A stretch of DNA of 64,000 nucleotides from the NCBI RefSeq assembly GCF_905171775.1, contig NC_053494.1, forward strand, positions 200,475,998-200,539,997, given 5' to 3'. The position numbers were made by a program, and so were the translations under genes. The DNA comes from Rana temporaria. Taxonomy: Eukaryota; Chordata; Amphibia; Anura; Ranidae. Positions within the stretch are counted from its first letter, which is position 1; each line of letters begins with the position of its first letter. Shown piece by piece: positions 11,601-20,604 of this stretch. Under the pieces are notes generated by a model, which saw only the letters and a list, made by a program, of their open reading frames with translations, searched no databases and was not told the DNA's origin.

Positions 11601-12569
11601 ATTTTTGTGCCAGCTTCTAGTGGCATTTTAGGAGCATTAGAATTGTATTAAAGTCTTGCAGTACATGAAGGAAAACATTTTTTTTTAATAGCATTCAGCG
11701 TTTTTTTTCTGCTTGGAAAACCTACAAAAAAAAAATTCTGCAAAAAAAATGCGAATAGCCTAAAGCAAGTGTTGGCAACCTGCGGGTCGCACCCTGCCCA
11801 CCATGGCTCAATGTCTGGCCCTCACGGGCACCCTGCCACGGACATTGTACCCTTCATTGGACAGCGGTGAGCGGCTGGTGCAGTGTCATATTCTGCTGCC
11901 TATCGCAGAATGCTGCGGAAGTCACGTGACGGCCAACTGCGCATGCGCTCCAACGGCAAATGTGATGTGTTCCAGGGGATTTAGGACACTACCCTTCAGT
12001 GAACCATCACAATTTGTCACGGAAGTGACGTATTACCATACACGGAGCGCGGGGAGAGAGAGAGAGACCCATTCAGAGCGAGAGAGAAATAGACATATAG
12101 AGATACGTAGATACATTCAGAGCGAGAGAGGGATACAGATATAGAGATACTGAGAGAGAAGCGGGGCTCAGGGAGGGGATTACCGCCCCTATGTGCATTA
12201 CTTCCCTTATATAAAATATATGTACACAATCTCTCTCTCGCTCTGAATGTATCTCAGTATCTGTATATGTCTATTTCTCTCTCGCTGTGAATGGGTCTCT
12301 CTCTCCCCCCCCCGCTCCGTCTATGGTAATACGTCACTTCCGTGACAAATTGTGATGGTTCACTGAAGCAGTTCTTGTGGATCTGTCTTTGTCACCATCC
12401 AGTGACGTTCTTTGTTTTCTATTTGCAGACACAGCAGAAGGAAAGTGCTTGGCTTTTGTGGACGGAGAACCCGGATCTTCCTAAAGAGATAGCGGAGTGG
12501 CTGCGAGTTCCCTGGGAGTCTGAATATCACATCCACCTCAATCCGGTGATCCATGAGACCCTGGACTGA
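1784..12569 (+). CDS. stk11ip: stk11ip, 3' part (last four coding exons)
   Basis: Join of 1784-1868, 3223-3308, 4477-4790 and 12429-12569; upstream exons lie left of the window. Every junction is AG..GT and the phases agree (incoming phase 1, then 2, 1, 0), giving about 207 residues without a stop. Seen in order: a basic, proline-containing start (LPPRYRKALD), a conserved HPLWHLL block, EGDLSPGEYRYVLAYF, a low-complexity Ala/Asn linker, a hydrophobic strand TLLLTHTHMYILEE, the block KEKQPISSISSVHLY, and a Trp-rich end with EWLRVPWES and stop. The layout matches vertebrate STK11IP C-termini as I remember them (about 1,100 aa in human, so roughly the last fifth is here). Family knowledge: STK11IP is a leucine-rich-repeat protein that binds the kinase LKB1/STK11 and has been linked to lysosome regulation. 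The strand-loop pattern of the end looks PH-like; that is inference. Confidence 0.9.
1981..2905. mobile_element. dispersed repeat in stk11ip intron 1
   Basis: Begins tagggatgggcttgatgttcgag and ends with an imperfect inverted counterpart (gttcgaggtg..ggtgttcggcccata), so it looks like a DNA-transposon remnant. The middle (2150-2280) carries a GC-rich block with acaaccacagcccagggttg. No target duplication is clear. The hAT assignment is only a guess from the end motif. Confidence 0.4.
3223..3308 (+). CDS. stk11ip: stk11ip coding exon (second in window)
   Basis: An 86-bp internal exon with a pyrimidine-rich acceptor ending ctgctgcag at 3222 and donor gtaagc at 3309. It encodes 28 whole codons from HLLHDDNLEE to VLAYFMMQ, with one base of a split codon at each side. 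The preceding intron is 1,354 bp and carries a dispersed repeat at 1981-2905. Confidence 0.88.
3592..3916. repeat. 24-bp minisatellite (13 units) in stk11ip intron 2
   Basis: Unit ctgtcNNttgcgtagggatg plus a G-rich tail, period 24. Variants are grouped in blocks: four units with GGTTGCG, then six with GCTTGCG, then three with TGTTGCG. Because 24 is a multiple of three, several frames on both strands stay open for more than 130 codons; these are artefacts, not genes. Confidence 0.9.
3982..4373. mobile_element. TA-flanked mariner-like MITE (gtgtttcccc family), copy 1
   Basis: Inverted ends tacagtgtttcccc and ggggtaacacggta, flanked by TA. Internal paired blocks (gtgtgtttctgtaatataat and its inverse near 4140) are shared with the copy at 23340-23837. 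No coding capacity. Confidence 0.65.
4477..4790 (+). CDS. stk11ip: stk11ip coding exon (third in window)
   Basis: A 314-bp exon with acceptor ctttcag at 4476 and donor gtatgg at 4791. The frame set by the previous exon stays open for 104 codons; the alternative frame starting at the ATG right after the acceptor hits a stop within 16 codons. It encodes an Ala/Asn-rich linker, the TLLLTHTHMYILEE strand, an acidic-proline linker and the conserved KEKQPISSISSVHLY block. It ends in phase 0 after LYNE. Confidence 0.9.
4868..5282. mobile_element. TA-flanked MITE (gtggaaccttgg family)
   Basis: Left end tagtggaaccttggattacga and right end actcgcaacccgaggtttcattgta are inverted relatives. TA lies at both sides. 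It sits at the start of stk11ip intron 3, 78 bp after the exon. Confidence 0.6.
5283..5660. other. unassigned intronic stretch
   Basis: No gene or clear element. The block cccatagccatgcgactttc recurs in similar form near 10040, so at least part is repeated. Confidence 0.3.
5661..6161. mobile_element. short TTAA-flanked palindromic MITE, copy 1
   Basis: Ends TTAAagcgggagttcaccc and gggtgaacctccactTTAA. Almost the whole element is a long imperfect palindrome around gcgcctgcgcaccaacg, with inverted cgcttccgggtatgg / ccatacccggaagcg arms. The TTAA duplications point to the piggyBac superfamily. Copies also at 6229, 11116, 15792 and 45562. Confidence 0.75.
6229..6753. mobile_element. short TTAA-flanked palindromic MITE, copy 2
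   Basis: Ends TTAAagcgggagttcaccc and gggtgaacccccgctTTAA; only 67 bp from copy 1. The arms carry acttaccgtttt / aacggtaagt, which resemble splice sites on both strands and could confuse exon prediction inside intron 3. Confidence 0.75.
6754..7240. other. unassigned intronic stretch
   Basis: Pyrimidine-rich sequence followed by A/T-rich sequence with no open frame that looks coding and no inverted ends. Possibly old single-copy intron. Confidence 0.3.
7255..7322. repeat. (GTAT)n/(TA)n microsatellite
   Basis: Compound run of gtatgt repeats passing into ta and ca repeats. Confidence 0.8.
7330..7700. mobile_element. decayed dispersed repeat (gaactatgcaggcac family)
   Basis: The start (ggccttagaactatgcaggcac..gaggtcaattggccac..ctttggaggaaccct) matches 55435-55520 in the same order. 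No complete ends; class unknown. Confidence 0.4.
7758..7810 (-). ncRNA. hammerhead ribozyme-like motif (Penelope-type)
   Basis: On the - strand: CTGAAGA (fits the core C-U-G-A-N-G-A), a 5-bp stem II GTCAC/GTGAC with loop TTGTGC, GAAA, a very short stem III (AC/GT with a TT loop), then U as the cleavage-site base. All conserved core positions are intact. Stem I is weak (C-G pairs with a bulged A). Minimal hammerheads with tiny stem III are known from Penelope-like retroelements. No reverse transcriptase is visible nearby, so this is a fragment. Confidence 0.6.
8000..8342 (+). mobile_element. dispersed repeat (accccagaagaggaggatc family), copy 1
   Basis: Shares the ordered blocks gaggagcc..accccagaagaggaggatc, ctgtgcaaaacc..gcacagag, gcaagtata and a poly-T/A tract followed by ctttagaatcactttaa with 9985-10205, 32560-32670 and 36900-37165. 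No gene; class unknown. Confidence 0.5.
8368..8880. repeat. nested AT-rich palindromes and (TA)n
   Basis: Four copies, in alternating orientation, of a unit containing caattttagtttttcaccag, separated by long (TA)n tracts and acagagatgt/acatctctgt pairs. The arms 8702-8761 and 8816-8875 are a perfect 60-nt inverted repeat around a 54-bp A/T spacer. This can form a cruciform and is likely to be length-variable. Confidence 0.85.
8881..9244. other. unassigned intronic stretch
   Basis: Contains the pair aggaagcactctatacaaaaag / cttcctgttctttctc but no element ends, and no coding frame that looks real. Confidence 0.3.
9245..9979. mobile_element. Harbinger-like MITE (ggcctggattca ends), copy 1
   Basis: Ends ggcctggattca and tgaatccagccc inside a 3-bp duplication ACT. 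Rich in internal inverted pairs (tacgcaatttacgtt, gcaggggcagcc, aatgacgtc/gacgtcatt, taatttaaatgattcccgcc). Same subfamily as 16939, 19551 and 55642. No transposase. Confidence 0.7.
9985..10205 (+). mobile_element. dispersed repeat (accccagaagaggaggatc family), copy 2
   Basis: Same block order as 8000-8342: ggaggagccaggagc, accccagaagtggaggatcgg, ctgtgcaaaacc, aggtaaatatgaca, A-run, tttacaatcgcttta. Directly abuts the Harbinger-like element. Confidence 0.5.
10206..10595. other. unassigned intronic stretch
   Basis: No element ends, tandem repeats or convincing coding frame seen. Confidence 0.3.
10630..10965. repeat. compound GC-rich hairpins
   Basis: First hairpin 10637-10745: an aggattttttaggcgagg..gcggcttcgg arm pairs with its inverse after a short loop. 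A partial third copy follows, then a second hairpin 10814-10868 (ctcgccgcgatcctgg arm, one unpaired base). Ends near caaatcgattttttccacag, which resembles a hAT-type terminus. Likely a degenerate fold-back MITE. Confidence 0.6.
11116..11583. mobile_element. short TTAA-flanked palindromic MITE, copy 3
   Basis: TTAAagtcgaggttccccc and ggggaacctccactTTAA ends; palindromic core centred on gcgccatatagagccgactc. Diverged from copies 1 and 2 but the same layout. Confidence 0.7.
11768..11990. mobile_element. possible hAT fragment
   Basis: gtgttggcaacctgcgggtcgcaccctgcccacc..tctggccctc resembles a hAT-type terminus, but no second end or target duplication is visible. Confidence 0.3.
11992..12369. mobile_element. 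long inverted repeat with (GA)n / (TC)n arms
   Basis: Left arm 11992-12140 (cttcagtgaaccatcacaat.., then gaagtgacgtattaccata and GA-rich sequence) pairs with right arm 12230-12369, which ends attgtgatggttcactgaag. The arms are near-identical over their outer 50 bp. It ends about 60 bp before the last stk11ip exon, so the hairpin would lie next to the branch-point region of intron 3. Confidence 0.75.
12429..12569 (+). CDS. stk11ip: stk11ip last coding exon
   Basis: Acceptor tatttgcag ends at 12428. Forty-six codons (TQQKESAWLLW to HETLD) are followed by TGA at 12567-12569. The Trp-rich pattern ending in WLRVPWES is the conserved STK11IP C-terminus as recalled. Intron 3 before it is 7.6 kb, much longer than the two upstream introns, and is almost wholly repeats. 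A long inverted repeat (11992-12369) ends only about 60 bp before this acceptor. Confidence 0.9.
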   Translation, partial: TQQKESAWLLWTENPDLPKEIAEWLRVPWESEYHIHLNPVIHETLD

Positions 12570-12850
12570 CGCGCCGAGCACTACAGAGACTTGTTCTTAC
12601 AGGATTACTGAGTCACAGCCGGATTGTGTCCAGTGTGGGGTGTTCAGTGTCAGCCTGGGGTCCCCCGACTCCTATCAGTTTACCTGTGAGAGAGGAAAGT
12701 GCTGATCTGTACACTGACCCCGTCCAAACTGTGCCGGGAGAGTGATGATGGAGAGACGGCAGACTTTGCACTATTTGTTTTTTTCTTATTTCTGAAATGT
12801 TCCCATTTTAATGTAATATTGTAATAAAGTTTCTACCCCGTTTTACAGGA
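12570..12850 (+). other. stk11ip: stk11ip 3' UTR
   Basis: About 255 bp of GC-moderate sequence from the stop to the poly(A) signal, without recognisable repeats, so the terminal exon is short and compact. Cleavage is expected about 10-25 bp after the AATAAA, near 12840-12850; the exact site cannot be seen. Confidence 0.7.
12823..12828 (+). terminator. poly(A) signal AATAAA of stk11ip
   Basis: Canonical AATAAA 254 bp after the stp codon of stk11ip, in sequence with no sign of being a transposon. It is the only canonical hexamer seen between the stop codon and the next repeat. Confidence 0.75.
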
Positions 12851-13190
12851 TTCCTTCTGGACTCTCTATCTCTGCACCAACTTTCTCTTCATTTATTAGC
12901 AGGTGAATGCGGCCCTCCGCACATTTACATACATTTAATCAGGCCCTTAAAGGGGTTGTTTTTTCCTATGCATCGGTGGGTGCCGGCAGACATCGAATCC
13001 GCCGTACCCGCCGATCGGCTCCTGTAGTGTATAATCACGGTACATGCATTTTGGATGCGGGACAATTGATGCAAAACGCTGCTTTTTGCGGGAAAAAAGT
13101 CCCTGACCCTTTACAAAAACGCAGAGGCACAAAAAAGCATTGATGTGAACATGTTCCATAAGAACCAATGTTAAAAGATTTCCCTGCAGA

Positions 13191-13648
13191 GGGAGCTGCG
13201 GTGGCTCAACGCGATTGGCACTGCGCTGATAAGCCATTCACCTCTGCAGCTAGGGGTTCAGGTCCCGGTCTCGGCTACATGTGAATTGAGTTTGGTGGTC
13301 TCAGCCCGGCTCCACCACCACACTTACACGCACTCGAAATTGGGTTAACATGCACGCACTTTGACCACGCGGTCTCTAAAAAAAGAGAGGCGAAGGACTA
13401 ACAGGGCTGGTTGAGCGGGCAAATCCTCTCACTCCCTTATAGGGAGTCCCTCTGCCCTGTTGGGCTTCAAAGCGGAGCAGGTAGGGTGGGCTGTGTGGGA
13501 GGACCCCCTCACACACCCGCCATTGCCACCCGGGGCATGGAGAAAGGTGGCAGATTGCCTCTGGGGGAGGCCTGCCTACTCCCAACTCCTGCAGTCCGGC
13601 TCCTCTCTCTCGAGTACACGCACAAAATACACGAATAAAAAAAAAAAA
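13191..13648 (+). mobile_element. tRNA-derived SINE, copy 1 (complete)
   Basis: Starts with a tRNA-like head holding an A box (gtggctcaacgcg, about 13201) and B box (ggttcaggtcc, 13255-13265), continues into a ~370-bp unrelated body and ends in poly(A). It is flanked by a perfect 18-bp duplication AAAAGATTTCCCTGCAGA (13173-13190 and 13649-13666). It would be transcribed by RNA polymerase III from the internal boxes. Second copy at 27172-27684. Confidence 0.85.
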
Positions 13649-13779
13649 AAAAGATTTCCCTGCAGAATGCATCAAAAAATGCATTAGTGTGAAGGGGGCC
13701 CGAGTCTGGCCTTGTTGCACTTTTCTCTTCTACCACTAGGTGGCCAGGTGCTTGGTGGTACTAGATATCAGGTCATGCA

Positions 13780-14745
13780 AGGTCAGATTATGGATATGTG
13801 GGGTAACTCAGCCAATGGGCTGGGATTTTCTTTGATCACTTGGTTTACTGGTAGAGCCTATATATTCGGGTGAAGTCAGGTGATCGGGGTTCTATGCCAC
13901 TTGGACGGCTGTCTGGGTGGACGTGTGTTGTATTGCCCGGGCTGCTAGGGCAGCGTTTGGGCCTATCCCGGGCACATCTGGCTTCTAGGCTGTCTGAGGG
14001 CCTGTCCAGAAGAAAGAGAGCAGCGCAGGGTTGAAATTACGGCTTGTAGTCCAACCAGAAGTGCCGGTTCTGCCGGCCGGAGATCCTGTTGCAGTCGGAG
14101 GTAGAGGGGAAGCTGTCGCCACTAAGGGACCAACCACCTTATTACCAGGGGCCACAGCTGAAGAAAAATAATTCTCACCAACCGGGGACGGTGAAGAATC
14201 TGTAAACTTTGATGGGTATCAAGCCAGGGACCCAGCCAGCGGAGGTGACGCTTGCAGAGCAGCCTTGTGTGTCAAGCCAGGGACTGAGCGTGCCAGTGGG
14301 GGTGAAGCTTGAGAAGTATCTGGAGTGCCAAGCTAGGGACCCAGCAGAGAAGCGGGGGTGACGCTTGAAGATACTACAGTGAAGGTTGGAGGAGCTCAAG
14401 GGATTCAGTGGCAGTAAATCGGAGGTTTCTAGTGAGAGACCCCGGGAGCTCAGTGGGCTGAAGAATTACAAGAAGTGATTGTAGTGGAAGTGAAGGAGCT
14501 GTTGCCATAGGAGACGGCATGCAGATGTGGCGTCTTGCTGGATGCCTTTCCCTGCAGGGCTGTCCTCCTGTTGAAGTCTCAGAATCTGCCAATTGATCTT
14601 GCAGCTACCTAAGGGTGTCCTGGCCCTAACCCTCTCTGCCAAAGTTCTGTTAAGAGAAATAAAATCTCTTTTGCATTCAAGAAGTGTCTGACGCCCAATA
14701 GCTTCCACTACTTTGCACCCACTATGCCTCACAACCCACCATATT
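13780..14745 (+). mobile_element. LTR-like segment (possible solo LTR)
   Basis: Promoter-like order: CCAAT (about 13812), TATATA (13859-13866), a ~780-bp stretch, then aataaaa (about 14658). 14210-14380 holds three imperfect ~70-bp units with gccagggac..gtgacgcttga. Edges are uncertain: gtggg at 13797 and cccac near 14730 could be short inverted ends. No gag or pol. Could also be a non-LTR repeat. Confidence 0.4.
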
Positions 14746-14869
14746 CCGAAGAATGTCAGCTATCTCTGGCTCTGGAGGTTCTCATTCGACTGAAGGAGGT
14801 CTGGGACCTCGCGATTTTATGGTAATTATCGGGCCCCTTACACAGCTTTAGGCATGGGCTCCCTGGAGC

Positions 14870-14986
14870 AGAGAAGCGGGGGGGGGGGTGCCCCGAATTG
14901 GGGGGTTGTCCTGGGGACCTCTGGGCCCTTTACAAAAAAAAGGCGAGTTAGCCATCTGGGACCCTGGGGACCTCTGGGCCCTTTAA

Positions 14987-15027
<41 letters not shown>

Positions 15028-15120
15028 AAAGGGTTGCCATTCAGGGCCCTGGGGACCCCTTACAAAAAAAATTGAAAAAGGGGGTTGCCATCAGGGTCCC
15101 TTACAGGTGTGCTGCCTGTA
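14870..15120. repeat. imperfect ~65-bp tandem repeat
   Basis: Four units of ctggggacc..ctgggccctttac followed by A-runs and ggttgccatc. A (TA)n tract sits in the third unit. Confidence 0.65.
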
Positions 15121-15129
15121 CCCCCCTGA

Positions 15130-15162
15130 TGGCGGCCGTGTGTGTATGTGTGTGTGTGTGTG

Positions 15163-15202
<40 letters not shown>

Positions 15203-15228
15203 GTGTGTGTGTGTATGTATGTATATAT
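15130..15228. repeat. (GT)n and (TA)n microsatellite
   Basis: Compound run gtgt..tata..gtgtgt..tatg just before the TA-flanked element. Confidence 0.85.
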
Positions 15229-15714
15229 ACCGTATTTATCACGGTATAACGCGCTCCCGCGTATACCGCGCACCCCTAAAGTGGCCCCCAATCCTGTGGA
15301 AAAAATTTTTTTTTTTGTTTTTTTGTACTTACAGTTTTGGTGTCTTGCGCGGCGGCCTCGTCGGGTCCGGCGTCCTTCTGCGGCTTCGGGTGTCCTCTTC
15401 GGCGGGTCCGGCGTCCTTCTGAGGCGTCCTCGCGTCCTTCCCGCCACGAGTTTGAATACTGCGCCGGCATATACGGAGCGCAGTACACTCGTGATTCTTC
15501 GGGCAGGCTCGGCAACTGTCGCGCTGACGTCCTGTACGTACAGGACGTCAGTGCGAGAGGCGCCGAGACTGCCCGAAGATTCACGAGTGTACTGCGCTCG
15601 GTATATGCCGGCGCAGTATTTAAACTCGTGGCGGGAAAGCGGGTATCGGCGTATATCGCGCACCCACGATTTTTCCCTGATTTTTGTGCGCGGTATACGC
15701 TGATAAATACGGTA
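15228..15714. mobile_element. TA-flanked MITE (ccgtatttatc family)
   Basis: Inverted ends taccgtatttatc and gataaatacggta with TA duplication. The centre is a strong palindrome around tgacgtcctgtacgtacaggacgtca, with arms gcagtacactcgtgattctt and its inverse. A second, broken end lies at 18840-18864. Confidence 0.7.
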
Positions 15715-15791
15715 ATATATATAAATATGTGATCCCGCGCACAGCGGCCACCCTGTAGTAGTAAAACTGCTATAGTGCGGTCGGCAAGTGC

Positions 15792-16316
15792 TTAAAGCGG
15801 GGGTTCACCCTTAGAGGGCACTTTTCCCCCTTAGATTCCTGCTTGTTTTCTCTAGGGGAATCGGCTATTTATTTTAAAATATGTGCAGTACTTACCCGTT
15901 TACGAGACGCATCCTCTCCGTCGCTTCCGGGTATGGGCTTCGGGAATGGGCGTTCCTTCTTGATTGACAGGTTTCCGAGAGGCTTCCGACGGTCGCATCC
16001 ATCGCGTCACGATTTTCCGAAAGAAGCCGAACGTCGGTGCGCAGGCGCAGTATAGAGCCGCACCGACGTTCGGCTTCTTTCGGCTACGAGTGACGCGATG
16101 GATGCGACCGTCGGAAGCCTCTCGGAAGAATGTCAATCAAGAAGGAACGCCCGCTCCCGAAGACCCATACCCGGAAGCGACGGAGAAGATGCAGCTCGAA
16201 AACGGGTAAGTACTGCACATATTTTAATATAAATAGCCGATTCCCCTAGACCGAACGAGCAGGAAGCTAAGGGGAGATTTTTTTTTTTTTTTTAAATGGG
16301 TGAACTCCCGCTTTAA
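15792..16316. mobile_element. short TTAA-flanked palindromic MITE, copy 4
   Basis: TTAAagcgggggttcaccc and gggtgaactcccgctTTAA ends; core palindrome around gcaggcgcagtatagagccg. Confidence 0.75.
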
Positions 16317-16938
16317 AGCTACACTACAACTTTAATGTTCTGGGGTGGAATGCAGAGGAATAAAGGGAAGTTGGTTTCTTCTGATATAAATGATAGAAGA
16401 CACCTCGTTTGCCTGCGTTGTGTTCTATAGACGGGTTCTCCTTAATCATTTGTGCTGCCCAGCCTAAAAAACAATACGCGACGTTTGAAGGGACACGCGC
16501 TTCCTTCACGTGTGGCGTGTCCAGGATGTTTTCTTTATCCAGAGAGTTGGCTCAATGCGCTCTTCTGAAAGAAGCAATTTCCTGAGCGGGTTAACCTGTT
16601 CCTGGGCTCCTCTGTGCCTTGAATCTCCTGTAATGTCATCTCAGGATATTCCATAGACCAGTGCTCTCCAAACTGTGGCCCTAGGGAATTTTTTTTTACC
16701 TTTACAACCCCTTTAATGCTCTTTTGACGGCAAATGATGGTCACGGCAAATATTGATTGGATTTGGATTTCTCTTCAGTTCATTTACTTTCCATTTTGTT
16801 AACTGATAAAAATAAACTATTAACACTTCTATTTCTGAAAGCATTCTTCATTTACAGCATTTTTTCACACCTGCCTAAAATTTTTGAAAAGTACTGTGTG
16901 TTAATATATAGTATATAGTGTATATATTTATATACAGT
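16317..16938. other. unassigned stretch
   Basis: No element ends or tandem repeats. No convincing coding frame. Ends in a short TA-rich run before the next MITE. Confidence 0.3.
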
Positions 16939-17672
16939 GGGCTAGATTCAGGTAGATTTGCGCATTTTTTACGGAGGCGCAGGGCAACGTTTTTGCCCTG
17001 CGCCCCCGCAAATTTACTGCGCTGCCCTTGATTCACAGAGCAGTAGCTCCGTAAATTGCGTGGGCGCGCCGGCAAAATGCCCGGCGTAAGCGCACGCAAT
17101 TTAAATGATCCCGTAGGGGGCGGGAGTCATCTAAATTAGGCGCGTTCCCACGCCGATCGTAGAGCGCATGCTCCGTCGGGAAACTTTTCCGACGTGCATT
17201 GCGGCAAATGACGTCGCAAGGACGTCATTTGCTTCAAAGTGAACGTGAATGGCGTCCAGCGCCATTCACGAATCACTTACGCAAACTACGTAAATTTAAA
17301 ATTTCGCGATGCGGGAACGACGGGTATACGTAACATTGGCTGCCCCTGCTAATAGCAGGGGCAGCCTTACGCGAAAGACGCCGTATGGAAATGACGTAAA
17401 CTGCGTACGCAGGGCTCGCGTAACGTTGTGAATCGGTGTTAATATGCAATTTGCATACTATACGCTAAGCACAACGGGAACGCCACCTAGCGGCCATCGC
17501 AAGAATGCAGCCTAAGATATGCGGGCATAAGAGCCTTATGCCGCGCATATCTTAGGCTGCAGTCGGCGTAACGAGGTTTCTGAATCAGGAGCATTCGTTA
17601 CGCCGGGGCAAGTAAGCAATTGCGCTGTGTAACTATGATTACACAGGCGCAATTGCTTCTTGAATCCGGGCC
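16939..17672. mobile_element. Harbinger-like MITE, copy 2 (inverted relative to copy 1)
   Basis: Ends gggctagattca and tgaatccgggcc inside a 3-bp duplication AGT. The body is the reverse of 9245-9979 and closely similar throughout. Confidence 0.75.
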
Positions 17673-17814
17673 AGTGAGTATAGAAAATAATCACCCCCCT
17701 GCTGCTTTCCAGACATAGAAGACACACACAGTTTTTGTTTTATCCAGCTGTATTTACTAGTGCGACTTATAACATCCATGTGGAAGATAAAACACCAACA
17801 TGCCAAAATGTATA

Positions 17815-17888
17815 TATATATTTTTTTACTATTATTATAATTATTATTATTATTATTATTACTATTATTATTTTACTATTATTTTGCT
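17815..17888. repeat. (ATT)n microsatellite
   Basis: Run of att/act triplets directly left of the TTAA element. Confidence 0.8.
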
Positions 17889-19470
17889 TTAACCACTTCA
17901 GCCCCAGAAGAATTTACCCCCTTCTTGACCAGAGCACTTTTTGCGATTCGGCACTGCGTCGTTTTAACTGACAATTGCGCGGTCGTGCGACGTGGCTTCC
18001 AAACAAAATTGACGTCCTTTTTTTTTTCCCCCACAAATAGAGCTTTATTTTGGTGGTATTTGATCACCTCTGCGGTTTTTTATTTTTGGCGCTATAAACA
18101 AAAATAGAGCGACAATTTTGAAAAAATATATATTTTTTACTATAATAAATATCCCCAAATTTAATTAAAAAATAAATAAATGTTTTCCTCAGTTTAGGCC
18201 GATACGTATTCTACATATTTTTTTGTAAAAAAAAAATCGCAATGAGCGTATATTGATTAGTTTGCGCAAAAAGTTATAGCGTCTACAAAATAGGTGGTAG
18301 TTTTATGGCAGGCATGTCCAAAGTCCGGCCCGTGGGCCAATTGCGGCCCCCGTTCCAGTTTAATGTGGCCCCCCTGGTAATTTGGATATATATCTTTTGT
18401 GCCCCCCAGGGCCACAAAAGATATGTATTGTATTTATCGGCGCTGTCTCGGAGGGAACAGGGAGGGGGGGGAACGAGTGCTGTCAAATTGCATACAGGAG
18501 AATCTCCTGTTTACTCGGCGGCATCTGTAATGGGAAGTCCCGCCTCCTGGGCTGCCATTGGACGACGACTCTGCATATCATATAAGGCGGAACATTGTAT
18601 TAAAGAGGCTGCTGTGTAAAAAGGAGATTCTCCTGTATGTAATCTGTTGGCGCCCCCCCCCATATCCCCTCCGAGGCTGCAGATGGGCATCGATCAGGCT
18701 GCATTTATGGCAATGGTGAGGCTGCAGATGGGCACTGATTAGGCTGCATTGATGGGCACTGGCCCTTATTTTGCTTCACAGTTTATTATTCAAAAAAAAA
18801 AAAAAAAAATCTGAAACTTCCCTCCTAAAGTGAAGGTGCGCGTTATACGTCGATAAATACGGTATATCCAAATAACACGCCCAAGCTCATCGCTTCACCA
18901 CACACAGCCACAAAGGCAGGAGAATTCTTGTTGCGCCGTGTATTAGTGCTCAGGCGAACATACTTAGACCAAATTTTAATGGTTCAAAGAATGTCTGGCC
19001 AAATGGTTGGCCCTCGAGCATGTTCACTTCATCAAATCTGGCCCTCTTTGAAAAAAGTTTGGACACCCCTGTTTTATGGCATTTTTATTAATAATATTTT
19101 TTTTTTTACTAGTAATGGAGGCGATCAGCATTTTTATCGTGACTGCGACATGGCGGACACTTTTGACACTATTTTGGGACCATTGTCATTTATGCAGCGA
19201 TCAGTGTTATAAAAATGCACTGTTACTGTATAAATGACACTGGCAGGGAAGGGGTTAAGTGTGTCCTAGGGAGTGATTCTAACTGTGGGGGGACTGTGCT
19301 ACAAGTGACACAACAGGTAGCAGTAGATCAGTGTCCTGTCACTAGGCAGTACAGGGAAATACCTTGTTTACATAGGCATCTCCCCGTTCTGCCGCTCTGT
19401 GACTCGTTCATGGGCCGCCTGCGAGCATCAAGTTTGCGGGGCCCGCAAGCACGGTGTTGGAAACGTATTT
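17889..19470 (+). mobile_element. long TTAA element, copy 2, split by a hAT insertion
   Basis: Starts TTAAccacttcagcccc. The standard body runs to 18308, is interrupted by the hAT element (18309-19071), resumes at 19072 and runs to about 19470, where the usual GC-rich right part is lost. The join across the insertion is exact apart from the 8-bp duplication. Confidence 0.7.
18309..19071. mobile_element. hAT-like element with 8-bp TSD TTTTATGG
   Basis: Ends caggcatgtccaaagtccgg and ggacacccctg; flanked by TTTTATGG at 18301-18308 and 19072-19079. It contains a broken TA-MITE end (tacgtcgataaatacggta, ~18864) and short ggctgcagatgggcactgat tandem units near 18675. No transposase seen. Confidence 0.8.
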
Positions 19471-19550
19471 TTTTTTATGTCTATTGTGTGACTATTTATA
19501 GGAATTTTAAAATTAAGTCCAATTTCTAAAATGGCTTCTAAAGACACGTT

Positions 19551-20286
19551 GGCCCGGATTCAGGTAGATTTGCCCCTTATTTACGGAGGCGCAGGGCAGC
19601 GTTTTTGCCCTGCGCCCCCGCAAATTTACTGCGCTACCCGCGATTCACGGAGCAGTAGCTCCGTAAATTGCATGTGCGCTGTGTAAACTTGCCCTGCGTA
19701 AGGGCGCCTAATGTAAATGATCCCATAGGGGGCGGGAATCATTTAAATTAGGCGCGCTCCCGCGCCGAGCGTAGAGCGGATGCTCCGTCTGGAAACTTTC
19801 CCAACGTGCATTGCGGCAAATGACATCGCAAGGACGTCATTTGCTTCAAAGTGAACGTGAATGGCGTCCAGCGCCATTCACGAATCACTTACGCAAACGA
19901 CGTAGATTTCAAATATTGTGACGCGGGAACGACGGGTATCCTTTAGCATTGGCTGCGCGTGCTATTAGGATGTGCAACCTTACGCGAAACCCGACGTACG
20001 CAAACTACGTAAATTGCGTACGCAGGGCTCGCGCAACGTTGTGAATCGGTGTTACTATGCAATTTGCATACTATACACTGAGCTCAATGGCAGCGCCCCC
20101 TAGCGGTCATCGCTAGAATGCAGCCTAAGATATGCGTGGCATGAGAGCCTTATGCCACGCAGATTTTAGGCTGCAGTCGGCGTTACGATGTTCCTGAATC
20201 AGGAGCATTCGTAACGCCGGGGCAAGTAAGCAATTGCGCTGTGTAACTATGGTTACACAGGCGCAATTGCTTCTTGAATCTGGCCC
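19551..20286. mobile_element. Harbinger-like MITE, copy 3
   Basis: Ends ggcccggattca and tgaatctggccc inside a 3-bp duplication GTT. Same orientation as copy 2; diverged in the left third. Confidence 0.75.
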
Positions 20287-20289
20287 GTT

Positions 20290-20600
20290 GCTTCTAACTT
20301 GTATTTTTCTATTGTTTCGACTTTCTTCCTAAAATTATAAGCTTTGCTACGAATTGTAAAAAGACACTGCGATTGGCAATAAAGCTGTTATGCGTCACAT
20401 GAGCGTCACATGACCCACCAGTGAACTTTTAGTTATTAGTATTCTTTCTGTTGACTCTATAAAAAGGTCACACACCTCGTGTCTGTATGTGACTTCTGCT
20501 TTCTTCTCAGCATGAAAGGCTCATCCATTTGTACCGGTACATTTGAAATAAATTACCTTGCTTCTAGAACACCTGAAGTTTGACTGACTACAGAGAAAGT
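20290..20600 (+). mobile_element. LTR-like fragment
   Basis: ctataaaaagg (about 20458) followed ~90 bp later by aaataaa (20546) and a short tail resembles the U3-R-U5 order of an LTR. No ends, duplication or coding part is seen. It could equally be a short promoter-bearing repeat. Confidence 0.3.
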
Positions 20601-20604
20601 ATTA

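Noticed and set aside
13191..13275. Functional tRNA gene
   Set aside because: A and B boxes are present but the acceptor and anticodon stems do not form; it is the head of a SINE with poly(A) and target duplication.
13780..14745. Complete endogenous retrovirus
   Set aside because: Only LTR-like signals; no gag, pol or env frame on either strand.
15091..15703. 190-198-codon frames around 15.1-15.7 kb
   Set aside because: They run through (TA)n/(GT)n and a palindromic TA-flanked MITE; no known domain.
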